From Ralstonia pickettii DTP0602 (GTDB taxonomy: Bacteria; Pseudomonadota; Gammaproteobacteria; Burkholderiales; Burkholderiaceae): DNA of 64,000 bases. Positions 1 to 9,217 of this stretch are shown here, piece after piece. Positions within the stretch are counted from its first letter, which is position 1. Every line of letters begins with the position of its first letter. Where the stretch lies: NCBI GenBank assembly GCA_000471925.1, contig CP006669.1:558001-622000 (forward strand), in the 5' to 3' direction. Made by a program: the position numbers and the translations under genes. The notes beneath the pieces were generated by a model. That model did no database searches. It was given only the letters and a program-made list of their open reading frames with translations, and had not been told where the DNA came from.

Positions 1-139
1 GTTCGCGAACAGCGGCGAAGCCACTGATCCCTGCGGTGTACCCGATTCACTGACGCTGAGCTCTCCATCATGTTATCGATGGCCGTGGAGCAGCGAACTT
101 GGGGGTGGACCTTGCCGGTCTCCCGGCGCACTGACAAAT

Positions 140-463
140 TTATTCTGCTGCGACCGGTTCCCACGTCCTTGCCAACCTCAACCGCATGGGCCGCTGCCTC
201 GAGCCAGGGCGCGCATGCGCCTTGGGAACGACCAACATGGTCAAACCCTGTCCGTCCAGCACCCGCAGGGCATACGCGAGATTGACGCCCTTGCCATTCT
301 CCAGCTTGGACAGCATGCCGATGGCGACCCCGCAATGCCTCGCCGCCTGGTCAATCGGCAGCCCGTCTTCTGCCCGAGTGGCGCGAATGCGGTCGCCGAG
401 TTGGTGAATGGTGCGAATCGTCGCGCGCGATGGAGGCGTCGGATCAGGGAGTGGTCGCGCCAT
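140..463 (-). CDS. Orphan HipB-like XRE regulator (copy A)
   Basis: A 107-residue protein with a central helix-turn-helix of the XRE/HipB type, roughly residues 20-65, containing LGDRIRAT and SKLENGKGVNL. HipB proteins are DNA-binding antitoxins that repress their own operon. The start has a good ribosome site (AAAGGAG five bases before ATG). No hipA-like kinase follows it, so it is an orphan here. A close relative lies at 22434-22769 and a broken third copy at 28557-28635, all on the same strand. The C-terminal 25 residues differ from copy B and are arginine-rich. It could be a solo transcription factor rather than an antitoxin. The family call is secure; the role is inferred. Confidence 0.75.
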   Translation of the reverse strand: MARPLPDPTPPSRATIRTIHQLGDRIRATRAEDGLPIDQAARHCGVAIGMLSKLENGKGVNLAYALRVLDGQGLTMLVVPKAHARPGSRQRPMRLRLARTWEPVAAE

Positions 464-512
464 CGGCTCCTTTCGTGAAGAGACGAGCTAGCGCGCTTGC
501 GGCTCGCTCAAG

Positions 513-524
513 CTTTCATGAAAG
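513..524. promoter_or_regulatory. Palindrome upstream of HipB-like copy A
   Basis: A perfect 12-base palindrome, CTTTCATGAAAG, lies 50 bases upstream of the copy A start codon in an AT-rich stretch. Copy B has a different but similarly placed palindrome sharing the TTTCATGA core. A self-operator is the likely role, by analogy with HipB autoregulation. The rest of 464-808 holds no gene; it contains this site, the repeat at 637-660 and the leader of the cyclase gene. Confidence 0.45.
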
Positions 525-636
525 TAAAAATAATAGCGATTGTCTCTGATGGTGTCCTATACAAACAGGACGCCCATCCACTCGCGTGTACTTCCTGGAT
601 GGCGCGCCTCTACTGGCTACACAAGCTGTCGGTCCG

Positions 637-660
637 CGATTAATTGCATTTTAATTTCGG
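637..660. repeat. Upstream element shared by HipB-like copies A and B (copy 1)
   Basis: The segment starting CGATTAATTGCATTT and ending in CGG recurs at 22928-22953 with a few changes. Both copies lie upstream of an orphan HipB-like gene at similar distance (about 110-125 bases beyond the palindrome). It may be a promoter for an upstream gene, a binding site or the end of a duplicated segment; the sequence alone does not decide. Confidence 0.4.
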
Positions 661-808
661 CGCGTGGGTGCTTGGGCAGGCAGTGCATCCTGCATATCCT
701 GGGCAACCCTTGAGGCGTGGCGCGCGCGCTGAGTCCTGTTCGACGGCCCTTCCCTGCGCTGATAAGATTTAATCGTTAAGTCTTCCAGGTCCCGGAAGGG
801 ATAACCCC

Positions 809-3800
809 ATGCGCTGCGCTAGCTGCGGGTTCGAGAATCCGGCAGGCATCAAGTTCTGTGAGGAATGTGGCGCCAAGCTTGTGCGCGTTTGCCCGGCCTG
901 TGGGCAAAAGGCGAGTGCGAAAGCCAAGTTCTGCAGCGAATGCGGCGCGTCGTTGAGCGCGACGCGCCCTATTACGGGACTTGTGCCCAGCGCCCCCATC
1001 GATTACACCCCTCCCTATCTGGCCGAACGCATCCGGGCGGCGCAGGCAGACATGGAAGCCCGCGGCTCGGCGGACGGTGAGCGCAAGACGATCACAGCGC
1101 TGTTCGCTGACATGGCCGGCTCGACCGCGCTGGTCCATGACCTCGATCCCGAAGATGCGCGCCACCTGATCGACCCGGTGCTGGGGCTGATGATGGAGGC
1201 CGTGCATCACTATGAGGGCTATGTGGCCAAGTCGATGGGCGATGGCATCCTGGCGCTGTTCGGCGCGCCAATCGCGAACGAAGATCATCCGCAGCGAGCC
1301 TTGCTGGCGGCGCTGCGCATGCAGGAGGCCATGCGCCAGTACGCCGACAGGGTACGTCTCGCTCAGGGGATCGCGCTGCAGATTCGTGTTGGCATCAACT
1401 CAGGGGAAGTGGTGGTGCGTACGATACGCATCAAAGATTTGCACACTAACTACGATCCGGTGGGCAATTCGATCCACATTGCTTCGCGCATGGAAGGCAT
1501 CGCGGTGCCCGGCTCCATCGTCGCGAGCGAACACACCCACCACCTGACGGAAGGCTATTTTGCGTTCAAGCCGCTCGGCGCGACGCCGATCAAGGGGCTC
1601 CCCGAGCCGCTCGCTGTCTTCGAAGTCCTCGGTCTCGGCCCACTGCGCACCCGGCTCCAGCTCTCTGCCAGCCGCGGGCTGGCGCGCTTTGTCGGCCGCG
1701 CCAACGAGCTCGAGCAGTTGCGCGAAGCGCGGGCGCGGGCGCAGGCTGGACGTGGCCAGATCGTCGGCCTGGTCGGCGAGCCAGGGGTCGGCAAGTCGCG
1801 GCTATGCCACGAGTTCAAGCTGCTCGCGCCGCGCGATTGCCTGGTGCTGGAAACCTTCTCGGTTTCGCACGGCAAGGCCTATCCGTATCTGCCGCTGATC
1901 GAGTTGCTGCGGAACTACTGCCAGGTTACGGCGCAGGACGATGAGCGCCGGCGGCGCGAAAAGCTCACCGGTAAGGTGCTGACCCTGGACCGCGCGCTGG
2001 AAGATACCCTGCCCTATCTGCTCCACCTGCTTGGGGCCGCTGAATCAAGCTCGGCGCTGGCGCAGATGGACACCCAGATCCGCCAGCAACGCACCTTCGA
2101 GGCGATCAGCCGGCTGCTAGTGCGCGAGAGCCAAGCCCAGCCGCTGGAGCTGATTGTCGAGGATCTGCAGTGGCTCGACAGCGAAGCCGAGGCCTTCCTT
2201 GGCTTTCTCGGCGAGAGCGTGGCCAGCGCCCGCATCCTGCTGCTGGTCAACTTCCGGCCCGAGTATCGGCACCAATGGAGCCGCAAGCGCTATTACTCCC
2301 AGTTGCGGCTGGATCCTCTGGGCGAAGCCGAAGCCCGGGAACTGCTGCGCGCCCTGCTGGGCGACGCCGCCGGACTCGCCCAGCTCGAGCACCGGATCCT
2401 GGCGCAGACCGAAGGCAATCCTTTCTTCATCGAGGAAGTGGTTCAGGAACTGGTCGAGGGGCAGGTGCTGCGCGGCGAGCGCGGGCATTACCGGCTCGAA
2501 CAGGTCCCGGGCAAGCTGCACATCCCGGCCACCGTGCAGGGGGTTCTCGCCGCCCGCATCGACCGCCTGCAGCCGGCCGAGAAAGTCCTGCTGCAGACCC
2601 TGGCGGTGATCGGCAAGGTATTTCCCTGGAGCCTGCTCGCGCGCGTCGTCGAGCAGCCAGAGGACACGACGAAGAGCCTGCTGGCGCGGCTGCAAGCCGG
2701 GGAATTCATCTACGAGCAGCCGGCGTTTCCGGAGGTGGAGTACAGCTTCAAGCATGCGCTGACCCAGGAGGTGACCTACGGCTCGTTGCTAAGCGAGCGG
2801 CGTCGTGCGCTGCATGAGCGCACGGCCCAGGCGATCGAGGCCCTGTTTGGCACCCAGATCGAGGAGCACTGCAGCGAGCTGGCGTATCACTTCAGCCGCA
2901 GCGGCAACGCGCCCAAGGCAGTGGAATACCTGCACTGCGCCGGCCGCCAGGCGGTGCAGCGCTCCGCCAATGCCGAAGCGGTCACCCACCTGACCACGGC
3001 CCTGGCCTTGCTCAAGACCTTGCCCGATGGTCCCGAGCGCACACGGCAGGAACTCGCACTGCAGATCACCCTCGGCCCGGCCTGGATGGTCGCCAAGGGA
3101 TTTGCTGCCCCGGAAGTGGAGGCGACCTACACCCGCGCCCTGACGCTGTGTCGGCAGCTCGGGGAGGAGACGATCCAGGTTTTCCCCGCCTTGATGGGGC
3201 TGCGCAATTCTTTCTTAGCCCTTGGGGAGCTGCAGACCGCACGCGAGCTGGGGGAGCAACTCCTGACGATGGCCCAAAAGGCGCAGGACCCTGCGTTGCT
3301 GGTACAAGCGCATCGGGTGTTGGGAACCAGCTTGCTCGCTCTCGGCGAGCTGGGCGCTGCCCGTACGCAGCTGGAGCAGGCCTTGGTGCTCTATGCCCCT
3401 GGGCAGTACCAGTCGCCAGCCGTCTTCCTGGAGCCCAGCGTGCTGGCGCTGGCCATCGTAACCATGGATCTGTGGCTGCTCGGCTATCCGGATCAAGCTC
3501 TTAAGCGCAGCCAGGAGGCGCTCGCCCTAGCGCAGACCCTGTCCCACCCTCCTGCCTCGGCCACTGCCCTGATCTACGCCACCGAGCTTCGTCTGCACCG
3601 TGGCGAAACCCAACCAATGCGTGAGTTGGCGGAAGCGCTCCTCGCCCTCGCGACCGAGCACGGCTTCCCGTTCTGGCTAGCTTACGGAACCATCCTCTCG
3701 GGCTGGGCGCTGGTCGCGCAGGGACGCACGGCGGAAGGCATCGAACGGATGCAACAGGGCTTGAGCGCCTTCCGGGCCACCGGGGCGGAGATTTGGCGAA

Positions 3801-4219
3801 CGCATTTCCTCGCGCTGCTGGCCGAAGCCTACGGGAAAGCTGGACAGGCCGACGCAGGGCTGCAGATGCTGGCCGAGGCGCTGGCCGTGGTAGAGCGAAC
3901 GCAGGAGCGCGTGTTCGAGGCGGAGCTGAATCGGCTCAAGGGGGAACTGATGCTGCTGCAGCCGGGCGGCGGGGGCGAGGCGGGCGCTGGCCGGGACGAG
4001 GCAGAGGCCTGCTTCCAGCGGGCGATTGCGATCGCTCGCCGCCAGGACTCCCGATCGCTGGAGCTGCGCGCGGTGATGGCCTTAAGCCGACTATGGCGGC
4101 AGCAGGGCAAGGGGACCGATGCCCGCAAGCTGCTGGCCAAGAGCTACGGCCGGTTCACCGAAGGCTTCGACACTGCGGATCTACAGGAGGCTAAAGCGCT
4201 GCTCGCCGAGCTCGACTGA
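809..4219 (+). CDS. Zinc-ribbon / class III nucleotidyl cyclase / AAA ATPase / TPR protein
   Basis: A 1136-residue signalling protein. Residues 1-50 hold two CxxC...CxxC zinc ribbons (CASCGFENP, CPACGQKA, CSECGASL). Residues about 91-270 form a class III adenylate/guanylate cyclase homology domain with both metal-binding Asp regions (LFADMAGST and SMGDGILALF). A P-loop ATPase follows, with GEPGVGKSR near residue 323 and a Walker B-like IVEDLQWLD near residue 450. The C-terminal half is helical TPR-type repeat. The start is ATG with GGAAGGG eight bases upstream. The architecture is that of large cyclase/STAND-like proteins thought to sense a ligand through the TPR part. It appears to be a single-gene unit; activity and nucleotide are not predictable from this view. 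Confidence 0.85.
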   Translation: MRCASCGFENPAGIKFCEECGAKLVRVCPACGQKASAKAKFCSECGASLSATRPITGLVPSAPIDYTPPYLAERIRAAQADMEARGSADGERKTITALFADMAGSTALVHDLDPEDARHLIDPVLGLMMEAVHHYEGYVAKSMGDGILALFGAPIANEDHPQRALLAALRMQEAMRQYADRVRLAQGIALQIRVGINSGEVVVRTIRIKDLHTNYDPVGNSIHIASRMEGIAVPGSIVASEHTHHLTEGYFAFKPLGATPIKGLPEPLAVFEVLGLGPLRTRLQLSASRGLARFVGRANELEQLREARARAQAGRGQIVGLVGEPGVGKSRLCHEFKLLAPRDCLVLETFSVSHGKAYPYLPLIELLRNYCQVTAQDDERRRREKLTGKVLTLDRALEDTLPYLLHLLGAAESSSALAQMDTQIRQQRTFEAISRLLVRESQAQPLELIVEDLQWLDSEAEAFLGFLGESVASARILLLVNFRPEYRHQWSRKRYYSQLRLDPLGEAEARELLRALLGDAAGLAQLEHRILAQTEGNPFFIEEVVQELVEGQVLRGERGHYRLEQVPGKLHIPATVQGVLAARIDRLQPAEKVLLQTLAVIGKVFPWSLLARVVEQPEDTTKSLLARLQAGEFIYEQPAFPEVEYSFKHALTQEVTYGSLLSERRRALHERTAQAIEALFGTQIEEHCSELAYHFSRSGNAPKAVEYLHCAGRQAVQRSANAEAVTHLTTALALLKTLPDGPERTRQELALQITLGPAWMVAKGFAAPEVEATYTRALTLCRQLGEETIQVFPALMGLRNSFLALGELQTARELGEQLLTMAQKAQDPALLVQAHRVLGTSLLALGELGAARTQLEQALVLYAPGQYQSPAVFLEPSVLALAIVTMDLWLLGYPDQALKRSQEALALAQTLSHPPASATALIYATELRLHRGETQPMRELAEALLALATEHGFPFWLAYGTILSGWALVAQGRTAEGIERMQQGLSAFRATGAEIWRTHFLALLAEAYGKAGQADAGLQMLAEALAVVERTQERVFEAELNRLKGELMLLQPGGGGEAGAGRDEAEACFQRAIAIARRQDSRSLELRAVMALSRLWRQQGKGTDARKLLAKSYGRFTEGFDTADLQEAKALLAELD

Positions 4220-4305
4220 AGTGGTCCCAGCTGTGCAGGAGGTGTAGAGGATCGTTAATTCTGGGAGTGGAAAGAAGTTTGGGGGAGTCGGATGCAGAGG
4301 TCTAA

Positions 4306-4902
4306 GGTGACGGTACCGCCGAGGCCGCACGCGCGGTGGAAGAAGCGGTGGCAGGACTTGGCGGCATCGACATCTTGGTGACCTCCGCCGGCGCGGCCAA
4401 GCGCCGGCCGCCGGACGAGCTGACCCCACAGCTGTGGCAGGAAGCAATGACCGCCAAGTACTTCAGCTACATCAATGTGATTGACCCGGTGGTCAAGCGC
4501 ATGGCGCAGCAAGGGCGCGGCACCATCGTCAACATCGTGGGCATGGGTGGCAAGATGGCCAACCCCGCCCACCTCGCGGGTGGCGCAGCTAACGCTGCAC
4601 TGATGCTGGCCAGCGCCGGACTGGCCAATGCCTACGGCAAGCAGGGTGTGCGCGTGAACGCGATCAATCCGTCGGCTACGCATACCGAGCGCCTGCAGCA
4701 AGGCATGGAAGTGGATGCGCGTATCGGCGGCATGACAGTGGAGCAGGCGCTCGCGCGCGCCCACGCGCGCACCGGCCTGGGCCGCCTGGCCACGCCGGAA
4801 GAGGTGGCGGACGCCGTGCTGTTCCTCGCCTCGCCACGCGCCAGCTATATTTCGGGCTCCATCCTGTCGATCGATGGCGCTACCACGCCGATGGTAGTCT
4901 GA
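4306..4902 (+). pseudogene. 5'-truncated short-chain dehydrogenase/reductase
   Basis: The open frame resembles an SDR from about residue 60 onward: GGIDILVTSAG, then the late-family ending GRLATPEEVADAVLFLASP and SGSILSIDGA. The N-terminal TGxxxGIG cofactor loop is absent. The usual Tyr-x-x-x-Lys active site is also replaced; the equivalent stretch reads HLAGGAANAALMLASAG. In-frame homology runs upstream to a stop at 4303-4305, where it ends abruptly, so the 5' third was lost at a junction near 4300. It lies between the cyclase gene and the furoate cluster and may once have belonged to the latter. It is unlikely to make an active oxidoreductase. Confidence 0.7.
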
Positions 4903-4927
4903 GGCTGCCACCCTATCGCGTAGGGGC

Positions 4928-4948
4928 GCGTGGCCGCGCAGGCCACGC
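4928..4948. terminator. Hairpin between convergent SDR remnant and lysR
   Basis: Perfect 8-base arms GCGTGGCC and GGCCACGC with a 5-base loop lie between two convergent genes. There is no T-run, so it is a candidate structure rather than a typical intrinsic terminator. Confidence 0.35.
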
Positions 4949-4982
4949 AGGAGCGGCACCGGATCGGCTTGGGAACGCATCG

Positions 4983-5915
4983 CTAATTCAGGCTACCGCC
5001 TTCGATCGGAGCCTGCTCCATCCCAGAAACCCGCCTGATTTCCTCGGTCACGATGGCGATAAACGCCTCAGTGGCCGTGCTTAACGGCCGTTGCGGATGG
5101 CTCACGCAGACCAGATGCCGGACGATACGCGGCGCGACGATGGTATGCATGCGCAGCCGGCCATCTTCCACTGCGCGCTGCACCACGATGCGCGGCAGCA
5201 CCGTGACAAAGCGCGTGGCTTGCACGAACCGCACGATGGTGCCGAGGATGTCGATCTCGAACTTCGGCGCAAGCGTTACGTCCTGCGCCTGCGTGGCCGT
5301 GTCCAGCACGACGCGCAGGCCATGGCGCTTGGTCGGCAGCACCAACTCCAGTGCCGGTAGCTTTGCCATCTCCACGGATTCCGGCAGGTCCGGGCCGTGC
5401 TCTGCGCTGGTCACCAGCACCATTTCCTCGTCGTGCATCGGCTGCACCTGCAGCGCCAGCCGGCCGCGCTGGCGATGGACCACCGCCGCGTCAAGCTGGC
5501 CGGCAGAAACCAGATCGATCAGAGCCGTACTGAAGCCGTCCGCGACCGATACCTCTACGTTCGGATAGCGCGCGTTGAAACGCGCCAGCGAATCCACCAG
5601 CACGCTCTCCGTCTCGGACGCCACCATGCCAAGCGTGATGCGGCCGGCCATCTGCTCTTCTCGCTGCATCATCTGCTGCCGAGCGCCGGCGATGTCACGC
5701 ACGATGGGCAGGAACAGACGGTACATCATGCGACCTGCAGCAGTCGGCACCATGCCGTGCGGGATGCGCTCGAACAGCTTCTGACCGAATTCTTCTTCCA
5801 GCCGTGCGATCTGCATGCTGAGCGCCGGCTGCACGATGTTCAGCCGCTTGGCGGCGCGCGTGACGGAGCCGTCCTCGAACAGCGCGATGAAGTATTGGAT
5901 TTGCTTGAGGTCCAT
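4983..5915 (-). CDS. hmfR1: LysR-type regulator of the furoate cluster
   Basis: A 310-residue LysR-type transcription factor. The winged helix-turn-helix is at residues 1-60 (MDLKQIQYFIALFEDGSVTR, then AKRLNIVQPALSMQIARLEE), followed by the inducer-binding domain. It is transcribed divergently from the molybdenum hydroxylase operon with a 266-base gap, the classic LysR arrangement. In Cupriavidus basilensis the hmfABCDE genes lie next to a LysR gene, hence the symbol. It likely activates the operon in response to 2-furoate or its CoA ester. The family is certain; the symbol follows from context. Confidence 0.75.
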   Translation of the reverse strand: MDLKQIQYFIALFEDGSVTRAAKRLNIVQPALSMQIARLEEEFGQKLFERIPHGMVPTAAGRMMYRLFLPIVRDIAGARQQMMQREEQMAGRITLGMVASETESVLVDSLARFNARYPNVEVSVADGFSTALIDLVSAGQLDAAVVHRQRGRLALQVQPMHDEEMVLVTSAEHGPDLPESVEMAKLPALELVLPTKRHGLRVVLDTATQAQDVTLAPKFEIDILGTIVRFVQATRFVTVLPRIVVQRAVEDGRLRMHTIVAPRIVRHLVCVSHPQRPLSTATEAFIAIVTEEIRRVSGMEQAPIEGGSLN

Positions 5916-6053
5916 GTGCAGGCAGATATCAATAGAAGTACGGCAACCACATCAATTTCCATGATGGCAGACGCAACCGTGGCGCTGCGCGAAATCAGTT
6001 CATTTTCTCGCTCTCCGGGGTCATCAGGCGGAAGTCTATTTATCTAGACATCA

Positions 6054-6088
6054 TAATATTTGATTACGCGGATCAAAAAACAATATTA
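6054..6088. promoter_or_regulatory. Nested dyad in lysR-hmfA intergenic region
   Basis: The AT-rich gap contains outer arms TAATATT and AATATTA around an inner dyad TTGAT-N7-ATCAA. LysR regulators bind T-N11-A type dyads in such divergent gaps, so this is the best operator candidate for the regulator at 4983-5915. Confidence 0.5.
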
Positions 6089-6181
6089 GTCGTTATATCG
6101 GAATCTCTCTAATCTCCGTTTGACGTTGAACGGTTCCGCTGGCCTCCCGGCCCGAGACCGTCTCGCAACACGGAGTCGCAA

Positions 6182-9100
6182 ATGAAGAGATTCGATGCTG
6201 GCGAAACGACCGGCACGGTTCAGGAGACACAGGAGATCCGGCGTGCGCCCCACGTTGGCCGCCCGATGCAGCGCGTCGAGGACGCCGCCATCCTGACCGG
6301 TCGTGGACGCTATGCCGACGACCTGGGCGTGAGGCCCGGCACCCTGCACGCCGCCATCCTGCGCTCGCCGCACGCGCACGCTGAACTTGGCGCCATCGAC
6401 TACGCCGCCGCGTTGAAGGCGCCGGGCGTGCATGCCGTGCTGACCGGGGCCGATCTGCCCGGCTGGTCGAGGCCCTTCGTGGTAGGCGTGAAGGCGCCGA
6501 TGGAGCAGTGGGCACTGGCCATGGAGCGCGTGCGCTATGTGGGCGAGCCGGTAGCCGTGCTGGTGGCCGAGAGCCGCGCGCTGGCGGAGGATGCGCTCGA
6601 CCTCGTGCGGGTGGAGTACCGCGTGTTGCCGCCGGTGGTGTCGATCGAAGCCGCCGTTGCCGACGACGCGAGCGTGCTGCATTCCGGCCTCGGCAGCAAC
6701 GTGGCCAGCGACCGCCATTTCCGCTATGGCGACCCCGAGGCCGCCTTTGCCGCCGCGCCGCACCGCGTGGCGCTGACCGCCCATTACCCGCGCAACACCT
6801 GCACGCCGATCGAGTGCGGCGTGGTGATTGCCGAACACTTGCCGGCCAACGAGGGCTACCAGGTCACTTCCAACTTCATGGGGCCGTTCTCGCTGCACGC
6901 CGTCATGGCAATGGCGCTGCAGGTCCCGGCCAACCGCCTGCGCCATGTCGCGCCGCGCGACTCGGGCGGCAGCTTCGGCGTCAAGCAGGCGGTGTTTCCC
7001 TACGTGGTGCTGATGTGCCTCGCCTCGCGCAAGGCGGGCGCGCCGGTTAAGTGGGTGGAAGACCGGCTCGAGCACCTGAGCGCCGCCACTTCTGCTACCG
7101 CGCGGCTTTCTACCCTGGAAGCCGCGGTCGAGGCGGACGGTCGGATTGTCGCTCTCTCATATGACCAGCTTGAGGACTGCGGCGGCTACCTTCGTGCCCC
7201 GGAGCCCGCCACCTTCTACCGCATGCATGGCCTGCTGACCGGTGCCTACGCGATTCCGAACCTGCTGGTGCGCAACCGCGTGGTGCTGACCAACAAGACG
7301 CCTACCGGGCTCGTGCGCGGTTTCGGCGGGCCGCAGGTGTACTTCGCGCTGGAGCGGCTGGTGCAACGGATCGCGGTGGAGCTGGGCCTGGATCCGCTCG
7401 ACGTCTACCGCCGCAACTTCGTGCCCGCCGATGCCTTTCCTTATCGCGCCGCGGCGGGCGCGCTGCTCGACTCCGGCAACTACCAGCTGGCGATGTCGCG
7501 TGCGCTGGACGCGGGTGGCTACGGCGAGCTGAAGCGCCGTCGCGACGCCGCGCGTGCCGAGGGACGGCTGTACGGCATCGGCTTTGCGGCCATCGTCGAG
7601 CCCTCGGTGTCAAACATGGGCTATATCACCACCGCCACGCCGGCCGAGGCGCGCCGCAGGGCGGGCCCGAAGAACGGCGCCATCGCCAGCGCCACGGTCA
7701 GCGTGGACCTGCTCGGCGGCGTGGTGGTGACCATCGCTTCCACGCCGGCGGGACAGGGCCACATGACCGTGTCGGCGCAGGTCGTAGCCGACGTGCTCGG
7801 CATCGATCCGGGCGAAGTCGTGGTCAACGTCGAATTCGACACGCACAAGGATGCCTGGTCCGTGGCCGCCGGCAACTATTCCAGCCGTTTCGCCGGTGCC
7901 GTGGCCGGCACCGTGCACCTGGCGGCCACGCGCGTACGCGACAAGCTGGCGCGCATCGTGGCCTCGCACCTGGGCTGCGACCCCGCCGAACTGGCCTTCG
8001 CGGATGGCCGCATCCAGCGCCGGGGCGCGCCCGATACCGCCCTGCCCTTTGCACGCGCGGCCAGCAATGCGCCGCACTGGTCGCCGCAGCTGCTGCCGGC
8101 CGGCGAGGAGCCCGGCCTGCGCGAAACCGTGTTCTGGTCGCCCCCCAACCTCGACGCCCCGGACGAACAGGACCGCGTCAACACCTCCGCCTGCTACGGC
8201 TTTGCTTTCGACCTGTGCGGCGTGGAGATCGACCGCGCTACCGGCCGCGTGCGCATCGACCGCTACGTGACCGCGCACGATGCCGGCAAGCTGCTCAACC
8301 CGGCGCTTGCCGACGGCCAGATCCGCGGCGCCTTCGCGCAGGGACTGGGCGCGGCGCTGATGGAGGAATTCCGCTACGGCCCGGACGGCAGCTTCCAGTC
8401 CGGCACGCTGGCGGACTACCTGATGCCGACTACGTGCGAGGTGCCCGACCCGCTCATCGTCCATCTGGAGACGCCGAGCCCGTTCACACCGCTCGGCGCC
8501 AAGGGGCTGGGCGAGGGCAACAACATGAGCACGCCGCCATGCGTCGCCAACGCGGTGGCCGATGCGCTCGGCGTGCGCGACATCCGCCTGCCGCTCACGC
8601 CCGCCAGGGTGATGGCGATGATCGGCTTCGACGACCCGCCGCCGTCGCGTCCTGAACTGGCCGAGGCAGCAAGTGCAGCCTCGGCGAGCGGTAAGGGTGG
8701 GGGCAAGAGCGGCAAGGCCCTGAGCGCGCGTGGCACGGTCGACCTGGACGCCACGCCCGCGGCCGTCTTCGCCGTCCTGCTCGACCCGCAGGCGCTGGCC
8801 AATGTCGTGCCGGGCTGCCACGCGCTCGTGCCCATCGGCGACAACCGCTACCGCGCCGATGTAACCGTGGGCGTGGGCATGATCAAGGCCCGCTACGAAG
8901 CCGAGATCGCGCTGTCCGACCTGGAGCCGCCGCACCGGCTGCGGCTGGCGGGCGCCGGCCTGTCGTCGCTCGGCAGCGCGCGCGGCGCGGGCCTGGTCGA
9001 GCTGGCCCCGCACGGCGCCGGCACCCGTCTCACGTACGACTACGAGGCCGAGGTGTCCGGCAAGGTCGCCGCGGTCGGCGGCCGCATGCTCGAAGGCGCG

Positions 9101-9217
9101 GCCAAGGTGGTGTTGCGCCAGTTGTTCGAATCGCTCGGCCGGCAGGCCGGGGGCAAGCCCGTGCGCAAGCCGGGGTGGATCGCGCGCCTGCTGGCGCTGC
9201 TGGGAGTCCGTCATTGA
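6182..9217 (+). CDS. hmfA: 2-Furoyl-CoA dehydrogenase-like molybdopterin subunit fused to a CoxG domain
   Basis: A 1011-residue xanthine-dehydrogenase-family large subunit. Residues about 15-140 are the a/b hammerhead domain (GRPMQRVEDAAILTGRGRYA); the molybdopterin-binding region extends to about residue 820. Residues about 845-990 are an added SRPBCC/CoxG-type domain, joined by a Ser/Gly/Lys-rich linker. CoxG is usually a separate protein linked to maturation of CO dehydrogenase-type enzymes, so the fusion is notable. With the next two genes it forms an L-M-S hydroxylase. In the known furoate pathway this complex hydroxylates 2-furoyl-CoA at C5. Gene order and partners match hmfABCDE of Cupriavidus. 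A related aromatic or heterocyclic substrate cannot be excluded. Confidence 0.8.
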   Translation: MKRFDAGETTGTVQETQEIRRAPHVGRPMQRVEDAAILTGRGRYADDLGVRPGTLHAAILRSPHAHAELGAIDYAAALKAPGVHAVLTGADLPGWSRPFVVGVKAPMEQWALAMERVRYVGEPVAVLVAESRALAEDALDLVRVEYRVLPPVVSIEAAVADDASVLHSGLGSNVASDRHFRYGDPEAAFAAAPHRVALTAHYPRNTCTPIECGVVIAEHLPANEGYQVTSNFMGPFSLHAVMAMALQVPANRLRHVAPRDSGGSFGVKQAVFPYVVLMCLASRKAGAPVKWVEDRLEHLSAATSATARLSTLEAAVEADGRIVALSYDQLEDCGGYLRAPEPATFYRMHGLLTGAYAIPNLLVRNRVVLTNKTPTGLVRGFGGPQVYFALERLVQRIAVELGLDPLDVYRRNFVPADAFPYRAAAGALLDSGNYQLAMSRALDAGGYGELKRRRDAARAEGRLYGIGFAAIVEPSVSNMGYITTATPAEARRRAGPKNGAIASATVSVDLLGGVVVTIASTPAGQGHMTVSAQVVADVLGIDPGEVVVNVEFDTHKDAWSVAAGNYSSRFAGAVAGTVHLAATRVRDKLARIVASHLGCDPAELAFADGRIQRRGAPDTALPFARAASNAPHWSPQLLPAGEEPGLRETVFWSPPNLDAPDEQDRVNTSACYGFAFDLCGVEIDRATGRVRIDRYVTAHDAGKLLNPALADGQIRGAFAQGLGAALMEEFRYGPDGSFQSGTLADYLMPTTCEVPDPLIVHLETPSPFTPLGAKGLGEGNNMSTPPCVANAVADALGVRDIRLPLTPARVMAMIGFDDPPPSRPELAEAASAASASGKGGGKSGKALSARGTVDLDATPAAVFAVLLDPQALANVVPGCHALVPIGDNRYRADVTVGVGMIKARYEAEIALSDLEPPHRLRLAGAGLSSLGSARGAGLVELAPHGAGTRLTYDYEAEVSGKVAAVGGRMLEGAAKVVLRQLFESLGRQAGGKPVRKPGWIARLLALLGVRH

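Noticed and set aside
4255..4980. Reverse ORF of 241 codons across the SDR remnant
   Set aside because: It mirrors the SDR frame, whose family motifs are recognisable on the forward strand; the reverse translation has none.
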